Positions 17,332 to 26,711 are shown, counted from the stretch's first letter. The stretch: DNA of 64,000 bases from Pseudomonas sp. R76 (GCF_009834565.1 NZ_CP019428.1:6448001-6512000); one strand, 5' to 3'. Notes: a model not told the origin generated them from the sequence alone. Numbers and translations: made by a program.

Positions 17332-18336
17332 TTAGTTCCAGCCAGCGCGATCCATCAACCGAATCGCCTCGGCCTGGCGCTTGCCCGCCACTTCCACCGG
17401 CAAGGTGTCGGCCACGAACTTGCCCCAGGTCGCCACTTCCGCCGACGGCGGCACGGCCGGGTTGGCCGGGAATTCCTGGTTCACATCGGCAAAGATCTTC
17501 TGCGCCTCAGGCGTGGTCATCCATTCCACCAAGGCCTTGGCGGCTTCCGGGTGCGGCGCGTGCTTGGTCAGGCCGATGCCCGACAGGTTCACGTGTACAC
17601 CACGGTCGCCCTGGTTCGGCCAGAACAGCTTCACTGCCAGGTCCGGCTTCTGCTTGTGCAGGCGGCCGTAGTAGTAGGTGTTGACGATACCCACGTCGCA
17701 CTGCCCGGCGTTGATGGCTTCGAGCACGGCGATGTCATCGGAGAACACATCGGTGGACAGGTTGTTGACCCAGCCTTTGACGATTTCTTCGGTCTTGGCC
17801 GCGCCATGGGTTTCGATCAGCGTGGCGGTCAGCGATTGGTTGTAGACCTTCTTCGCTGTGCGCAGGCACAAGCGGCCTTCCCATTGCTTGTCGGCCAGGG
17901 CTTCGTAAGTGGTCAGGTCACCCGGTTTTACCCGGTCGGTGGAATAGGCGATGGTCCGCGCGCGCAGGCTCAAGCCGGTCCAGGCGTGGTTCGAAGAGCG
18001 GTATTGAAGGGGAATGTTCTTGTCGATCACCTCGGAGGTGAACGGCTGCAAAATGCCCATCTGTTCGGCTTGCCAGAGGTTGCCGGCATCAACGGTGAGC
18101 AGCAGGTCAGCCGTGGCGTTTTCGCCTTCGGCCTTGATCCGCTGCATCAGCGGGGCTTCCTTGTCGGTGATGAACTTGACCTGCACGCCGGTCTTTTTGG
18201 TGTAGGCGTCGAACACCGGCTTGATCAGTTCATCGATGCGCGAGGAGTAGACCACGACTTCGTCGGCTGCCTGCACGGTGGTGCTGCCGATAAGGGTGAG
18301 TGCCAGGGCAGTCAGGAGGCGTTTGGGTGCCAACAT
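17332..18336 (-). CDS. fbpA: Iron(III) ABC transporter periplasmic binding protein (FbpA/FutA type)
   Basis: The 334-residue protein has a signal peptide ([24 protein letters not shown]), then [20 protein letters not shown] as in ferric-binding proteins. The iron-binding tyrosines are visible in [10 protein letters not shown] (about 225). Other family segments are [14 protein letters not shown] and [17 protein letters not shown]. It should capture ferric iron in the periplasm and hand it to the permease downstream. A partial Fur-box-like palindrome lies 30-53 bases before its start. Length is normal. Confidence 0.92.
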   Translation of the reverse strand: MLAPKRLLTALALTLIGSTTVQAADEVVVYSSRIDELIKPVFDAYTKKTGVQVKFITDKEAPLMQRIKAEGENATADLLLTVDAGNLWQAEQMGILQPFTSEVIDKNIPLQYRSSNHAWTGLSLRARTIAYSTDRVKPGDLTTYEALADKQWEGRLCLRTAKKVYNQSLTATLIETHGAAKTEEIVKGWVNNLSTDVFSDDIAVLEAINAGQCDVGIVNTYYYGRLHKQKPDLAVKLFWPNQGDRGVHVNLSGIGLTKHAPHPEAAKALVEWMTTPEAQKIFADVNQEFPANPAVPPSAEVATWGKFVADTLPVEVAGKRQAEAIRLMDRAGWN

Positions 18337-18365
18337 GGGTGCGGTCTCTCATATGCAAATTGAAA

Positions 18366-18389
18366 GCAAATGATAGGGACTCACATTTG
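18366..18389 (-). promoter_or_regulatory. Possible Fur box upstream of fbpA
   Basis: The inverted repeat CAAATG...CATTTG includes GCAAATGATA, which matches one half of the Pseudomonas Fur consensus well and the other half poorly. Its position before an iron-binding-protein gene makes Fur control plausible, but this is inference. Confidence 0.35.
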
Positions 18390-18456
18390 GTGGCGCTCGG
18401 TGCAGGCGTTACCAGATGTTGCACAGCTCTTTCCCACAAGGGTTGGTATTTCAAGT

Positions 18457-19680
18457 TCAGGGTTTGGCCAGCTCCGGGAGATCGCCTGTCAAACCCAAGG
18501 CCTGGCGGACGAAGACGGCTTTGGCTTCCGGCATCTGGTCGACCAGTTTCAACCCGGCATTACGCAACCAGCGCAGTGGCAGCTGATCGGCCTGGAACAA
18601 CCGTTCAAAACCTTCCATCGCGGCCATCAGCGCGAGATTGTGCGGCATGCGCCGACGCTCGTAACGGCTCAGCACCTTCACATCCGCCAGGCGCTCGCCG
18701 CGTTCGGTCGCCGCCAGCAGCACTTCGGCCAGCACCGCCGCATCAAGGAAACCCAGGTTCACGCCCTGCCCCGCCAACGGGTGGATCACGTGGGCGGCGT
18801 CGCCGATCAGCGCCAGGCCTTCGGCCACATAGCGTTTGGCGTGACGTTGACGCAAAGGCACACACACACGCGGGTCGGCGCTGATCACCGTGCCGAGTCG
18901 CCCTTCAAAGGCGCGCTCCAGTTCACGGCAGAAGCTGTCGTCATCCAGCGCCATCAGGCGTTCGGACTCAGCCGGTGTGGTCGACCAGACGATCGAGCAC
19001 CAATCCTCTTGCCCATCGCGCACCAACGGCAGAAAGGCGAGCGGGCCGGTGTCGGTAAAGCGTTGCCACGCCGTGCGCTGGTGCGCCTGGCTGCTGCGCA
19101 CGCTGGTGACGATGGCGTTATGCAGGTAATCCCACTCGCGCGTGGCGGTGCCGGTCAGGCGACGTACGGCGGAGTTGGCACCGTCGGCAGCCACCACCAG
19201 CGGCGCGCGCAATTTGCGGCCGTCGGCCAGGGTCAGCAGCCATTCATCGCCGGAGCGGCGCATCTGTTCCAGGCGTGCATTGGCCAACAGGCCCAGGTCG
19301 CAGTCGTGCAGGCGGTCGAGCAAGGCATCCTGAACCACGCGGTTCTCGACGATATGCCCGAGCACTTCGGCATGCACGCTGGCGGCCGAAAAGTGGATCT
19401 GACCGGTGCCGCTGCCGTCCCACACTTGCATGTCGCCGTAAGGGCTGGCGCGCCGCGAGACGATGCCGTCCCACACGCCGAGGCGCTCAAGAATGCGCTG
19501 GCTGGCAGCCGACAAGGCGCTTACGCGGGGTTCGAAGGCCGCATCCTGGTCGAACGGTTTGACGCTCAGCGGGCTGCCATCCAGCAACAACACCTGCAGG
19601 CCACTGCCCTGCAACGCCAGCGCCAGGGCGCTCCCGACCATTCCGGCCCCGACAATCAGCACATCTGCGCGCATGTCCAT
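18457..19680 (-). CDS. ubiI: UbiH/UbiI-family FAD monooxygenase (ubiquinone biosynthesis)
   Basis: The 407-residue protein shows a Rossmann FAD motif VLIVGAGMVGSALALAL (about 7-23), the DG motif LVVAADGANSAVRRLTG (about 160-176) and the second FAD motif ALIGDAAHVIHPLAGQGVNL (about 285-304), the hallmark of ubiquinone hydroxylases. It would hydroxylate the octaprenyl/nonaprenyl phenol ring at C5. It is the last gene of ygfB-pepP-ubiH-thioesterase-ubiI, three bases after the thioesterase stop. It is called UbiI rather than UbiH by operon order; the two are paralogues. Confidence 0.9.
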   Translation of the reverse strand: MDMRADVLIVGAGMVGSALALALQGSGLQVLLLDGSPLSVKPFDQDAAFEPRVSALSAASQRILERLGVWDGIVSRRASPYGDMQVWDGSGTGQIHFSAASVHAEVLGHIVENRVVQDALLDRLHDCDLGLLANARLEQMRRSGDEWLLTLADGRKLRAPLVVAADGANSAVRRLTGTATREWDYLHNAIVTSVRSSQAHQRTAWQRFTDTGPLAFLPLVRDGQEDWCSIVWSTTPAESERLMALDDDSFCRELERAFEGRLGTVISADPRVCVPLRQRHAKRYVAEGLALIGDAAHVIHPLAGQGVNLGFLDAAVLAEVLLAATERGERLADVKVLSRYERRRMPHNLALMAAMEGFERLFQADQLPLRWLRNAGLKLVDQMPEAKAVFVRQALGLTGDLPELAKP

Positions 19681-19683
19681 GCT

Positions 19684-20169
19684 TTAAGCCTGCTTTGCTG
19701 GCGGCTTGCGCCGCACGTAAAGGGTTTTGTCGACCCGCGCCACCAAGGTGCCGGAGCCGTCATGAATCTGCACCTGGATGTGAGGCAAGTATTTCTCGCC
19801 ACCTTCGGTCTGCCTGCGGATCTCGTCCAGCAAGGCCTCGTCGATGGAGAACTCGGCATACACCGGGCCTTTGCCCGGCGACACAAAGTCGATGCTCGCG
19901 GCTTTGTCCCAGACGATGTAGTCGCGGCCCAGGTTTTCCATCAGCAGCAACATATAGAACGGGTCGACCATCGAATACAGGCTGCCGCCGAATTGCGTGC
20001 CGACGTAGTTGCGGTTGTACCAGCCCAGGCCCATGCGCACCTTGACATGGCGGAAGTCGGCGCTGAGTTCTTGCACCCGAACTCCCGCGCCCAGGTACGG
20101 CGGGTACAAGGACATAACCCAGCGCAACAGCCGCGCCTTGCCCAGGCGGCGGGTCAGCCAGTTACGCAT
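19684..20169 (-). CDS. DUF4442/hotdog-fold thioesterase-like protein
   Basis: ATG 20167-20169 ([20 protein letters not shown]) gives 161 residues, overlapping the end of ubiH by eight bases. The core contains [20 protein letters not shown] and [20 protein letters not shown], the strand-helix pattern of hotdog-fold acyl-CoA thioesterases grouped as DUF4442. No enzyme activity is proven for this group. Its tight packing between the two ubiquinone hydroxylase genes suggests a link to ubiquinone or acyl metabolism, which is inference from context. Confidence 0.85.
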   Translation of the reverse strand: MRNWLTRRLGKARLLRWVMSLYPPYLGAGVRVQELSADFRHVKVRMGLGWYNRNYVGTQFGGSLYSMVDPFYMLLLMENLGRDYIVWDKAASIDFVSPGKGPVYAEFSIDEALLDEIRRQTEGGEKYLPHIQVQIHDGSGTLVARVDKTLYVRRKPPAKQA

Positions 20170-21349
20170 CGGGGCGCGTGCCCAGGCCCATGGCCTGACG
20201 GGCGAACCAGCGTTTGGCCGGCGGCAACAGGTCCAGGCCGAGCAGGCCCATGTTGCGGCCCAAGGCCACCAACGGCTGGGCACTGCCAAACAGGCGCGTG
20301 ACTTGATCGGAGAAGCCCACGGTGAGCTTCTGGTCCAAGTGCTGACGCTCGCGATAGCTTTGCAGGGTCGCCAAATCGCCCGCCACCGCCGGCCCGGCCA
20401 GCAAGGCTTCGGCCAAGGCGTTCGCGTCACGCAGGGACAGGTTGAACCCCTGCCCGGCAATCGGGTGCAGGCTGTGGGCGGCGTTGCCGAGGACGGCCAG
20501 GTGCGAGCGCACTTGTTCTTCGGCTTCCACCAGCGTCAGCGGGTACAGGTGCCGCGCGCCGACTTGTTTCAAGGTGCCCAGGCGGTAGCCGAACACGCCC
20601 TGCAATTCACTGAGGAAGCTGCGCTCATCGAGGTTGGCCAGGCGCTGGGCGTCCATGCCGATGCGCGTCCACACCAGCGCGCAGCGGTTGTCCGGCAGCG
20701 GCAGCAAGGCCATCGGGCCTTCATCGGTAAAACGCTCGAAGGCCTCACCATTGTGGGCTTCGCTTGGGGTGATGTTGGCGATCAGCGCGCTTTGGTTGTA
20801 GGGCCGGGTTTTCACGCCGATGCCCAATTGCTCGCGCAAACCGGAGCGGCCGCCGTCGGCCAGCACCGCGAGGTCGCACTCCAGCACGGTTTCATCGTTG
20901 AGAGTCAGGCGATAGCCATCGGGCAGCGGCTCCATGCGGGTGACTTCCGCCGGGCAACGCCAACTGACCACTTCTTTGTCCAGGCCTTGCCACAGGCACT
21001 GGCCGAGCCATGCGTTTTCCACCACATAGCCGAGGGCTGGCACGCCCTCTTCCATGGCGGACAGGCGCGCGGTGGAGAAGCGGCCACGGTCCGACACGTG
21101 AATCTGTTTGATCGGCTCGGCGCGGCGGGAAATGTCCTGCCACAAACCCAAGCGCTGATAAATCTGCCGAGCGCCGTAAGACAACGCCGACGAACGCGCG
21201 TCGTAGCTCGGCTGGTAGCTGTCACCCGGCGCAAACGGTTCGATCAGCACGATCTTCCAGCCACGCGCCTTGGCGCCTGCCTGCAACGCCAACGCCAGGC
21301 TGGCGCCCACCAGGCCGCCGCCGATAATGGCCAGGTTGACCCGGCTCAT
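20162..21349 (-). CDS. ubiH: 2-octaprenyl-6-methoxyphenyl hydroxylase
   Basis: The 395-residue protein begins [20 protein letters not shown] with the FAD-binding GxGxxG. It has [17 protein letters not shown] (DG motif, about 155-171) and [20 protein letters not shown] (about 280-299). UbiH hydroxylates C6 of the ubiquinone ring and works in the soluble Ubi complex. It overlaps pepP by the ATGA junction 21346-21349, so the two are translationally coupled, and it overlaps the next gene by eight bases. Confidence 0.94.
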   Translation of the reverse strand: MSRVNLAIIGGGLVGASLALALQAGAKARGWKIVLIEPFAPGDSYQPSYDARSSALSYGARQIYQRLGLWQDISRRAEPIKQIHVSDRGRFSTARLSAMEEGVPALGYVVENAWLGQCLWQGLDKEVVSWRCPAEVTRMEPLPDGYRLTLNDETVLECDLAVLADGGRSGLREQLGIGVKTRPYNQSALIANITPSEAHNGEAFERFTDEGPMALLPLPDNRCALVWTRIGMDAQRLANLDERSFLSELQGVFGYRLGTLKQVGARHLYPLTLVEAEEQVRSHLAVLGNAAHSLHPIAGQGFNLSLRDANALAEALLAGPAVAGDLATLQSYRERQHLDQKLTVGFSDQVTRLFGSAQPLVALGRNMGLLGLDLLPPAKRWFARQAMGLGTRPDA

Positions 21350-22668
21350 CGGGCAGCCGCCATCAGCGCTTCAATCTCGGCGACGGTCTTGGGCACGCCG
21401 CCGGTCAGAATTTCACAGCCTTGCTTGGTCACTACCACGTCGTCCTCGATGCGTACGCCAATGCCACGCCATTTCTTCGCCACGTTCTGGTTGTCCGGCG
21501 AAATATAGATGCCGGGTTCCACGGTCAAGGCCATGCCGACTTCCAGCACCCGCCATTCGCCGCCCACTTTATATTCGCCCACATCATGCACATCCATGCC
21601 CAGCCAATGGCCGGCGCGGTGCATATAGAAGGCGCGATAGGCTTCGCTGGCGATCAACTCGTCGACGTCGCCTTGCAACAGCCCCAGCTTCACCAGCCCG
21701 GCGGTGATGACACGCACCGTCGCCTCATGGGCCTGGTTCCAATGTTTGTTCGGCGCGATCTCGGCAAAGGCGGCTTCCTGGGAGGCCAGCACAATCTCGT
21801 AGATCGCCTTTTGCTCGGGCGAAAACTTACCGCTGACCGGCCAGGTGCGGGTGATGTCGCTGGCGTAGCAGTCGATCTCGCAACCGGCGTCGATCAGCAC
21901 CAGATCGCCGTCCTTGAGCACGGCGTCATTCTGCTGGTAATGCAGGATGCAACTGTTACGCCCGGCAGCGACGATGGAGCCATAGGCCGGCATCTTCGCG
22001 CCGCCCTTGCGGAATTCGTAATCCAGCTCGGCTTCCAGGCTGAACTCATACAACCCGGCGCGGCTGGCCTGCATCGCCTTCACATGAGCCGCACAGGAAA
22101 TTCGCGCAGCCTCGCGCATCACCTTCACTTCTGCCGCCGATTTATACAGGCGCATGTCGTGAAGCAGGTGATCCAGGGCAACAAATTCGTTCGGTGGCTG
22201 GGCGCCGAGGTGCGCTTTAGAGCGGATCACGTTGATCCACTCCATCACATGCCGGTCGAATTCGGCGTTGCTGCCCATGGCCGAGTACACCCGGTCACGG
22301 CCTTCGATCAGGCCGGGCAGGATGTCGTCGATATCGGTGATGGGGAACGCGTCGTCGGCGCCAAAGTCACGAATCGCGCCTTCGGTGCCGGCGCGCAGGC
22401 CGTCCCACAATTCGCGTTCGGCATTGCGCTCGCGGCAGAACAGCACGTACTCGCCGTGCTGGCGACCGGGCATCAGCACGATCACCGCTTCGGGCTCGGG
22501 GAAACCGCTGAGGTACTGGAAGTCGCTGTCCTGGCGGTAAACATGCTCGACATCACGGTTGCGGATCGCCACGGCGGCGGCCGGCAAGATCGCGATGCTG
22601 TTGGGTTCCATCTGCGCCATGAGCGCCTTGCGGCGACGGGTGTATTCCGCTTTCGGGATATGGATCAT
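21346..22668 (-). CDS. pepP: Xaa-Pro aminopeptidase P
   Basis: The 440-residue protein begins MIHIPKAEYTRRRKALMAQM. It has the AMP-N domain (about 1-170) and the M24 'pita-bread' domain with the metal ligands visible in VLIDAGCEIDCYASDITRTW (two Asp), HRAGHWLGMDVHDVG (His), LTVEPGIYI (Glu) and IGVRIEDDVVVT (Glu). It removes N-terminal residues next to proline, in the cytoplasm, with manganese. It is coupled to ubiH by ATGA, the arrangement also seen in enterobacteria. Confidence 0.95.
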   Translation of the reverse strand: MIHIPKAEYTRRRKALMAQMEPNSIAILPAAAVAIRNRDVEHVYRQDSDFQYLSGFPEPEAVIVLMPGRQHGEYVLFCRERNAERELWDGLRAGTEGAIRDFGADDAFPITDIDDILPGLIEGRDRVYSAMGSNAEFDRHVMEWINVIRSKAHLGAQPPNEFVALDHLLHDMRLYKSAAEVKVMREAARISCAAHVKAMQASRAGLYEFSLEAELDYEFRKGGAKMPAYGSIVAAGRNSCILHYQQNDAVLKDGDLVLIDAGCEIDCYASDITRTWPVSGKFSPEQKAIYEIVLASQEAAFAEIAPNKHWNQAHEATVRVITAGLVKLGLLQGDVDELIASEAYRAFYMHRAGHWLGMDVHDVGEYKVGGEWRVLEVGMALTVEPGIYISPDNQNVAKKWRGIGVRIEDDVVVTKQGCEILTGGVPKTVAEIEALMAAAR

Positions 22669-22688
22669 GGGCAGATGGGCTTCCTTAC

Positions 22689-23246
22689 TTAGTGCAGCGA
22701 CGGCTTGGGTGCGGCGGGCTCAGCAGATTTCTTGGTCTCGGTGAACAGCAGCAGCGGCGCGACGCGCAGGTATTCCATCACTTCCATGTAGTCGCCTTCA
22801 CCGTCTTCGGACTCTTCCAGGGCGTCTTGCACCTGGGAGATCGCTGCCAGGTCTTGCAGCACTTCCTTGGCGTCGGTGCTCAGTTCCAGGCCGCCGGCGT
22901 TCACGCCGAAACCGTGGAGGAAGCCCTGGCACCATTGGCCCAGCGCGGCAGCGCGTTCGGTGAGCGGCGCGTCGTCGGTCGGCAGCAGCAGGACCACGGT
23001 GACGTCATCACCGGTCAGCTCGCCTTTGACCATTTCTTGCAGGCCGATCAGCGCATTACGCACGTTCTCGGTCGGCTCGGTTTCCAGCAGCTCGGCCACA
23101 TCCGCCAGCCAGTTGTCGGCATCAAAGCCAACACCGGTGCAACTGCGGCCCAACAGCACGCCGTGCAGTTCGGCAGGCGAGCAAGGATGACCGCTGGAGC
23201 TCAGCAGTTTGGAAAAAGCGTCGTACGGGGAGTTCTGAATAGGCAT
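22689..23246 (-). CDS. ygfB: UPF0149/YgfB family protein
   Basis: The 185-residue acidic protein begins [20 protein letters not shown]. It has the family segments [17 protein letters not shown] and [20 protein letters not shown]. YgfB proteins are helical and lack the C-terminal SEC-C zinc finger of YecA. Work in P. aeruginosa links YgfB to control of an autolysin/AmpC resistance pathway; whether that holds here is unknown. It heads the ygfB-pepP-ubiH operon and diverges from the zapA block. Confidence 0.93.
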   Translation of the reverse strand: MPIQNSPYDAFSKLLSSSGHPCSPAELHGVLLGRSCTGVGFDADNWLADVAELLETEPTENVRNALIGLQEMVKGELTGDDVTVVLLLPTDDAPLTERAAALGQWCQGFLHGFGVNAGGLELSTDAKEVLQDLAAISQVQDALEESEDGEGDYMEVMEYLRVAPLLLFTETKKSAEPAAPKPSLH

Positions 23247-23384
23247 GGTGAGCTAGGCGCCAGACGGCGCAATGTCTAGAATGAAGCGCTGTATCCTAGC
23301 ACCGGCAGACGTACCAAGACTATCGAGGGCGTCAGATCGTTTACCCTGCAGTTGCCATTCATCAGACAAATCCAGTGGAACCCA

Positions 23385-23594
23385 ATGGAAGACACCGACC
23401 TGCAAGCGCTGATGGCCAGACTCGAGTTGCTAATTGATCGGGTCGAGCAACTTAAGAGTCAAAACGGACTCCTATTAGCTCAGGAAAAGACCTGGCGCGA
23501 GGAACGCGCTCACCTCATTGAAAAAAACGAAATCGCCCGGCGTAAGGTCGAATCGATGATTTCGCGCCTGAAGGCCCTGGAGCAAGACTCATGA
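23385..23594 (+). CDS. TIGR02449-type small coiled-coil protein (ZapB-like)
   Basis: ATG 23385 (MEDTDLQALMARLELLIDRV) gives 69 residues, almost entirely a coiled coil with regular Leu/Ile spacing. ATG 23385 is preferred over the 33-base-longer frame because the known family begins here. It overlaps zapA by the ATGA junction 23591-23594. Its coiled coil and coupling to zapA suggest a role in Z-ring assembly, like ZapB, but this has not been shown from the sequence. Confidence 0.87.
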   Translation: MEDTDLQALMARLELLIDRVEQLKSQNGLLLAQEKTWREERAHLIEKNEIARRKVESMISRLKALEQDS

Positions 23595-23908
23595 GTTCAA
23601 GCAATAGCGTTACCGTGCAGATCCTCGACAAAGAATATTCGATCATCTGCCCCCAGGAAGAACGCAGCAACCTGGTGAGTGCTGCCCGCTACCTGGATGG
23701 CAAGATGCGTGAAATCCGCAGCAGCGGCAAAGTCATTGGCGCCGACCGCATCGCTGTGATGGCCGCGCTGAACATTACCCACGATTTGCTGCATAAGCAG
23801 GAACGGCCTGACGTGCAGGCCAGCGGCTCGACGCGCGAGCAAGTGCGTGACCTGCTGGAACGCGTCGATCTGGTACTTTCTACCGATCCAGAGCCACCCA
23901 AGGGCTGA
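23591..23908 (+). CDS. zapA: Cell division protein ZapA
   Basis: The 105-residue protein has MSSSNSVTVQILDKEYSIIC and LVSAARYLDGKMREIRSSGK, the signature of ZapA. A C-terminal helix forms the coiled-coil dimer. ZapA binds and bundles FtsZ at mid-cell. It is translationally coupled to the small coiled-coil gene before it and is followed by 6S RNA, the conserved zapA-ssrS-ygfA order of gamma-proteobacteria. Confidence 0.95.
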   Translation: MSSSNSVTVQILDKEYSIICPQEERSNLVSAARYLDGKMREIRSSGKVIGADRIAVMAALNITHDLLHKQERPDVQASGSTREQVRDLLERVDLVLSTDPEPPKG

Positions 23909-23939
23909 TTGCCGAGACTGTTTAAGGTATACTCGCCCC

Positions 23940-24117
23940 ACTCCCTGGCGTGTTTGCCAGTCGGCGATGTCCCTGAGCCGATTCGCACTACCCTGGAAGT
24001 TGCACGTTGGGCTGGTGTGCATGTCCGCTAGACGGAAAGCCTTAAAGCCTACTGCATCTTCCACCTTGAACTTTCGGGTTCAAGGGCTAAGTCGACAGCG
24101 GCTCTGTCGGGGAGCCT
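23940..24117 (+). ncRNA. ssrS: 6S RNA
   Basis: The gap between zapA and ygfA has the 6S landmarks: CCCTGAGCCGAT (about 23971), GGAAAGCCTTAAAG (about 24036), and CCTTGAAC...GGTTCAAGGGCTA (24064-24089). The closing stem is CTCCC near 23942 with GGGAG near 24109. A TATACT -10 box at 23928-23933 places the start near 23940. 6S RNA mimics an open promoter and holds the sigma-70 polymerase in stationary phase. The exact ends are estimates. Confidence 0.93.
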
Positions 24118-24131
24118 GAATTCCCAAACTC

Positions 24132-24160
24132 AATGCCAGTCCCAGGACTGGCATTGTTTT
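24132..24160 (+). terminator. Terminator-like hairpin between 6S RNA and ygfA
   Basis: The stem AATGCCAGTCC/GGACTGGCATT is followed by GTTTT. It could end or attenuate the 6S/ygfA transcript. Confidence 0.85.
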
Positions 24161-24175
24161 ATGAGCCGAAAAACC

Positions 24176-24814
24176 ATGACCGAACCTGCGCCGCTTTCCC
24201 GTCCGCAACTTCGACGCATGTTGCGCAAAGCCCGCCGCGCCCTGACGCCGAGCGAGCAGCGCCAGGCAGCACATGGCCTGTATCGGCAACTGGCACAGCA
24301 CCCGCTGTTTCGCCGGGCCAAACATATCTCTTTGTATCTACCGACGGACGGTGAAATCGATCCGCGCTTGCTGCTGCGCGCCGCTCAGCGCCGGGGCAAG
24401 GCTACTTACCTGCCGGTGCTCAGCGCCTGGCCCCGCACCAAGATGGTGTTCCAGCGCGTACGGCCTGGGGATAAGTTGCTGCCCAACCGTTTTCGCATTC
24501 TGGAGCCACGCGTGAACGCCAATCGCCAACGCCAGGTATGGGCGCTCGATCTGGTGCTGCTGCCACTGGTGGGCTTCGATGATGTGGGTGGGCGTTTGGG
24601 CATGGGCGGCGGTTTTTACGACCGCAGCCTGGCCTACCTCGCTCGGCGCCAAAGCTGGCGCAAGCCGATGCTGCTGGGGCTGGCCCATGAATGTCAGAAG
24701 GTCGAGCGCTTGGCGCAAGCGAGCTGGGACGTGCCGCTGGCAGGCACTGTCACCGATAAGCAGTGGTATGTCGCAGAAACGTCGCTGCAGTCAGACGCCT
24801 TGAAAAGGTGTTAA
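24176..24814 (+). CDS. ygfA: 5-formyltetrahydrofolate cyclo-ligase
   Basis: Chosen start ATG 24176 (MTEPAPLSRPQLRRMLRKAR). An in-frame ATG at 24161 directly abuts the terminator T run and is less likely. The 212-residue protein contains LPTDGEIDPRLLL and the signature LPLVGFDDVGGRLGMGGGFYDRSL (about 125-148). It converts 5-formyl-THF to 5,10-methenyl-THF using ATP. Location after 6S RNA is conserved, and in E. coli the two are cotranscribed. Its stop overlaps by four bases a small gene on the other strand. Confidence 0.93.
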   Translation: MTEPAPLSRPQLRRMLRKARRALTPSEQRQAAHGLYRQLAQHPLFRRAKHISLYLPTDGEIDPRLLLRAAQRRGKATYLPVLSAWPRTKMVFQRVRPGDKLLPNRFRILEPRVNANRQRQVWALDLVLLPLVGFDDVGGRLGMGGGFYDRSLAYLARRQSWRKPMLLGLAHECQKVERLAQASWDVPLAGTVTDKQWYVAETSLQSDALKRC

Positions 24815-24960
24815 CGCTTGAACGGTTGTGGCTGCTGCTGAGCCAGTTCAACGGGCGCATCGGTCTTGTTCGACCACAAGCTTTGCGCATACCCGGTGGT
24901 CACGACGCCCAGACCAAACAAAATAACCAAAATCCATAGTAAATCCGGTTTACGTTGCAT
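24811..24960 (-). CDS. Small single-span membrane protein, 49 residues
   Basis: Reading the minus strand from ATG 24958-24960 gives MQRKPDLLWILVILFGLGVV and ends QPQPFKR with TAA at 24811-24813. The product has a basic N-terminus, one hydrophobic span (about 7-25) and a Gln/Pro-rich tail. An AGGGGGG ribosome binding site lies seven to nine bases before the ATG. It converges on ygfA with a four-base overlap. I do not recognise a named family. The coding call rests on the start signals and sensible membrane topology. Confidence 0.72.
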   Translation of the reverse strand: MQRKPDLLWILVILFGLGVVTTGYAQSLWSNKTDAPVELAQQQPQPFKR

Positions 24961-25154
24961 CGATTGCCCCCCTTCAGGCACCTCGTACACGATGACAACA
25001 ACGTTCCAAAGTAGTCCGTTGCAGCTGCGTCAAGCTTAAAAGCGGGCATTCTGCGGTAACGTGAACCAACACGCAAACCTTGGCGCCAACCGACTGTCGG
25101 TTTGTCATGGAATTGCCTGACAACTTGCCCAATGCCTTTTTCAGGAGCCCAAAA

Positions 25155-25604
25155 ATGGCCTACTGGCTGATGAAATCCGAGCCCGACGAACTCTCCATCA
25201 ACGGCCTGGAAAAGCTCGGCGAAGCCCGCTGGGATGGGGTTCGCAACTACCAGGCGCGCAATTTCCTACGTGCCATGGCCGTTGGTGATGAGTTTTTCTT
25301 CTACCACTCCAGCTGCCCCGAGCCGGGCATTGCCGGTATCGGCAAAATCATCGAGGCCGCCTACCCGGACCCGACTGCGCTGGAACCTGAAAGCCACTAT
25401 TTCGACGCCAAGGCCAGCACCGAGAAAAACCCTTGGAGCGCAATCAACGTGGCGCACGTCGAGACGTTTCCAAAAGTGCTGGGCCTGGGGTATTTGAAAC
25501 AACAAACCGCGCTCGCCGAGTTGCCTTTGGTGCAAAAAGGCAGCCGGTTGTCGGTGATGCCGGTGACCGCCGAGCAATGGGCAGCGGTGCTCGCCCTGCG
25601 CTGA
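25155..25604 (+). CDS. EVE-domain (PUA-like) protein
   Basis: ATG 25155 is preceded by TCAGGAG; 149 residues begin MAYWLMKSEPDELSINGLEK. The EVE fold is recognisable from KSEPDE, WDGVRNYQARNFLRAM, GDEFFFYHSSC and PGIAGIGKIIEAAYPDPTA. It is close to the thymocyte nuclear protein 1 group. EVE domains are PUA-like and bind modified bases in DNA or RNA. The protein has no attached nuclease, so its role is open. It stands alone. Confidence 0.9.
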   Translation: MAYWLMKSEPDELSINGLEKLGEARWDGVRNYQARNFLRAMAVGDEFFFYHSSCPEPGIAGIGKIIEAAYPDPTALEPESHYFDAKASTEKNPWSAINVAHVETFPKVLGLGYLKQQTALAELPLVQKGSRLSVMPVTAEQWAAVLALR

Positions 25605-25745
25605 AAAGGCAGAACCCTGCGGTCACACTTCTGGCGCATGCATCTGCGTGCCAAGCGGGTTAGGCTTGCGCTTCATTTGACCGGTATCAACGGCCCCTCG
25701 GTCGATACCGGTCAAACTAGGATGCTAATGCCGCAGGATGCAGCC

Positions 25746-26711
25746 ATGTCTACCAACCGTTCTATGTCACGCCTATTTGCCGTTGCCCTGATCGCCCTGT
25801 TGCTGGGCGCCGGCGGCTTCGGTTTTTGGCGATCCACCCAGGACCGCCTGCCCACGGGCTTGAGCATGGGCAACGGGCGCCTGGAATCCACCGAAGTACA
25901 GATCGCCGCCAAGATCCCCGGGCGCCTGGCCGAAGTGCGTGTGGATGAAGGCGACAAGGTGCTCAAGGGCCAATTGCTTGCGCGCATGGACACCCGCACC
26001 CTCGAAGCCCAACGCGCCCAGGCCGAAGCCGAAGTGCTGCGCGCCAAGGAAAACTTCGCCGCCGCCGAGGCCAACGTGCAGTTGCGCCAAAGCGAGCAAC
26101 TGTTGGCCAACCAGGAACTCAAGCGCACCCAGGAGCTGTACAAGCGCGGCTTCGCCAGCAGCCAGTTGATCGACCAGCAGCAAGCGCGCCAGAACACCGG
26201 CAATGCTGCGGTGATTGCCGCGCAGGCCCAGGTCAACGCGGTAAAGGCGGCCATCGGCGCCGCCCAGGCCCAGGTAGCGCAGCTCACCAGCGAAATCGAC
26301 AACAGCAGCCTGCGCGCGCCCATCGACGGCATCATCCAGTTACGCCTGGCCGAACCGGGCGAAGTGCTCGGCGCGGGCGGTCGCGTGTTGTTGCTGATTG
26401 ATCCGAATGATCAATACATGAACCTTTACTTGCCCGCCTCCGTCACCGGTCGCCTGACCGTCGGCAGTGAAGCGCGCATCCTGCTCGACGCCCTGCCCCA
26501 GCAGCCGTTGCCGGCCAAAATCAGTTTTGTCGCGGCCAAATCGCAGTTCACGCCCAAGGAAGTAGAAACCCGTGACGAACGCCAGAAGCTGGTGTTCCGC
26601 GTCAAACTGCGCCTGACCCAACCCAGCGCCGTGCCGCAAGCCAAACCGGGCATGCCCGGCGCCGGTTATGTGCGCACAGCGGATATCGACTGGCCGGCCA
26701 ACCTGCAATGA
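25746..26711 (+). CDS. HlyD-family membrane fusion protein (YhiI-like)
   Basis: ATG 25746 (MSTNRSMSRLFAVALIALLL) gives 321 residues: an N-terminal membrane anchor (about 10-28), a biotinyl-lipoyl half (GRLESTEVQIAAKIPGRLAE), a long Ala/Gln-rich coiled-coil hairpin (about 85-180), the second half SLRAPIDGIIQLRLAEPGEV and a beta-barrel domain. Such periplasmic adaptors connect an inner-membrane ABC exporter with an outer-membrane channel. It overlaps the next gene by the ATGA junction 26708-26711, so it is the first gene of an HlyD-RbbA-YhhJ operon. Confidence 0.93.
   Translation: MSTNRSMSRLFAVALIALLLGAGGFGFWRSTQDRLPTGLSMGNGRLESTEVQIAAKIPGRLAEVRVDEGDKVLKGQLLARMDTRTLEAQRAQAEAEVLRAKENFAAAEANVQLRQSEQLLANQELKRTQELYKRGFASSQLIDQQQARQNTGNAAVIAAQAQVNAVKAAIGAAQAQVAQLTSEIDNSSLRAPIDGIIQLRLAEPGEVLGAGGRVLLLIDPNDQYMNLYLPASVTGRLTVGSEARILLDALPQQPLPAKISFVAAKSQFTPKEVETRDERQKLVFRVKLRLTQPSAVPQAKPGMPGAGYVRTADIDWPANLQ

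Noticed and set aside
18370..20301. Long + strand open frame (643 codons) opposite ubiI and the thioesterase
   Set aside because: Same reason: mirror frame of real genes, His/Gln/Arg-rich, no ribosome site or family.
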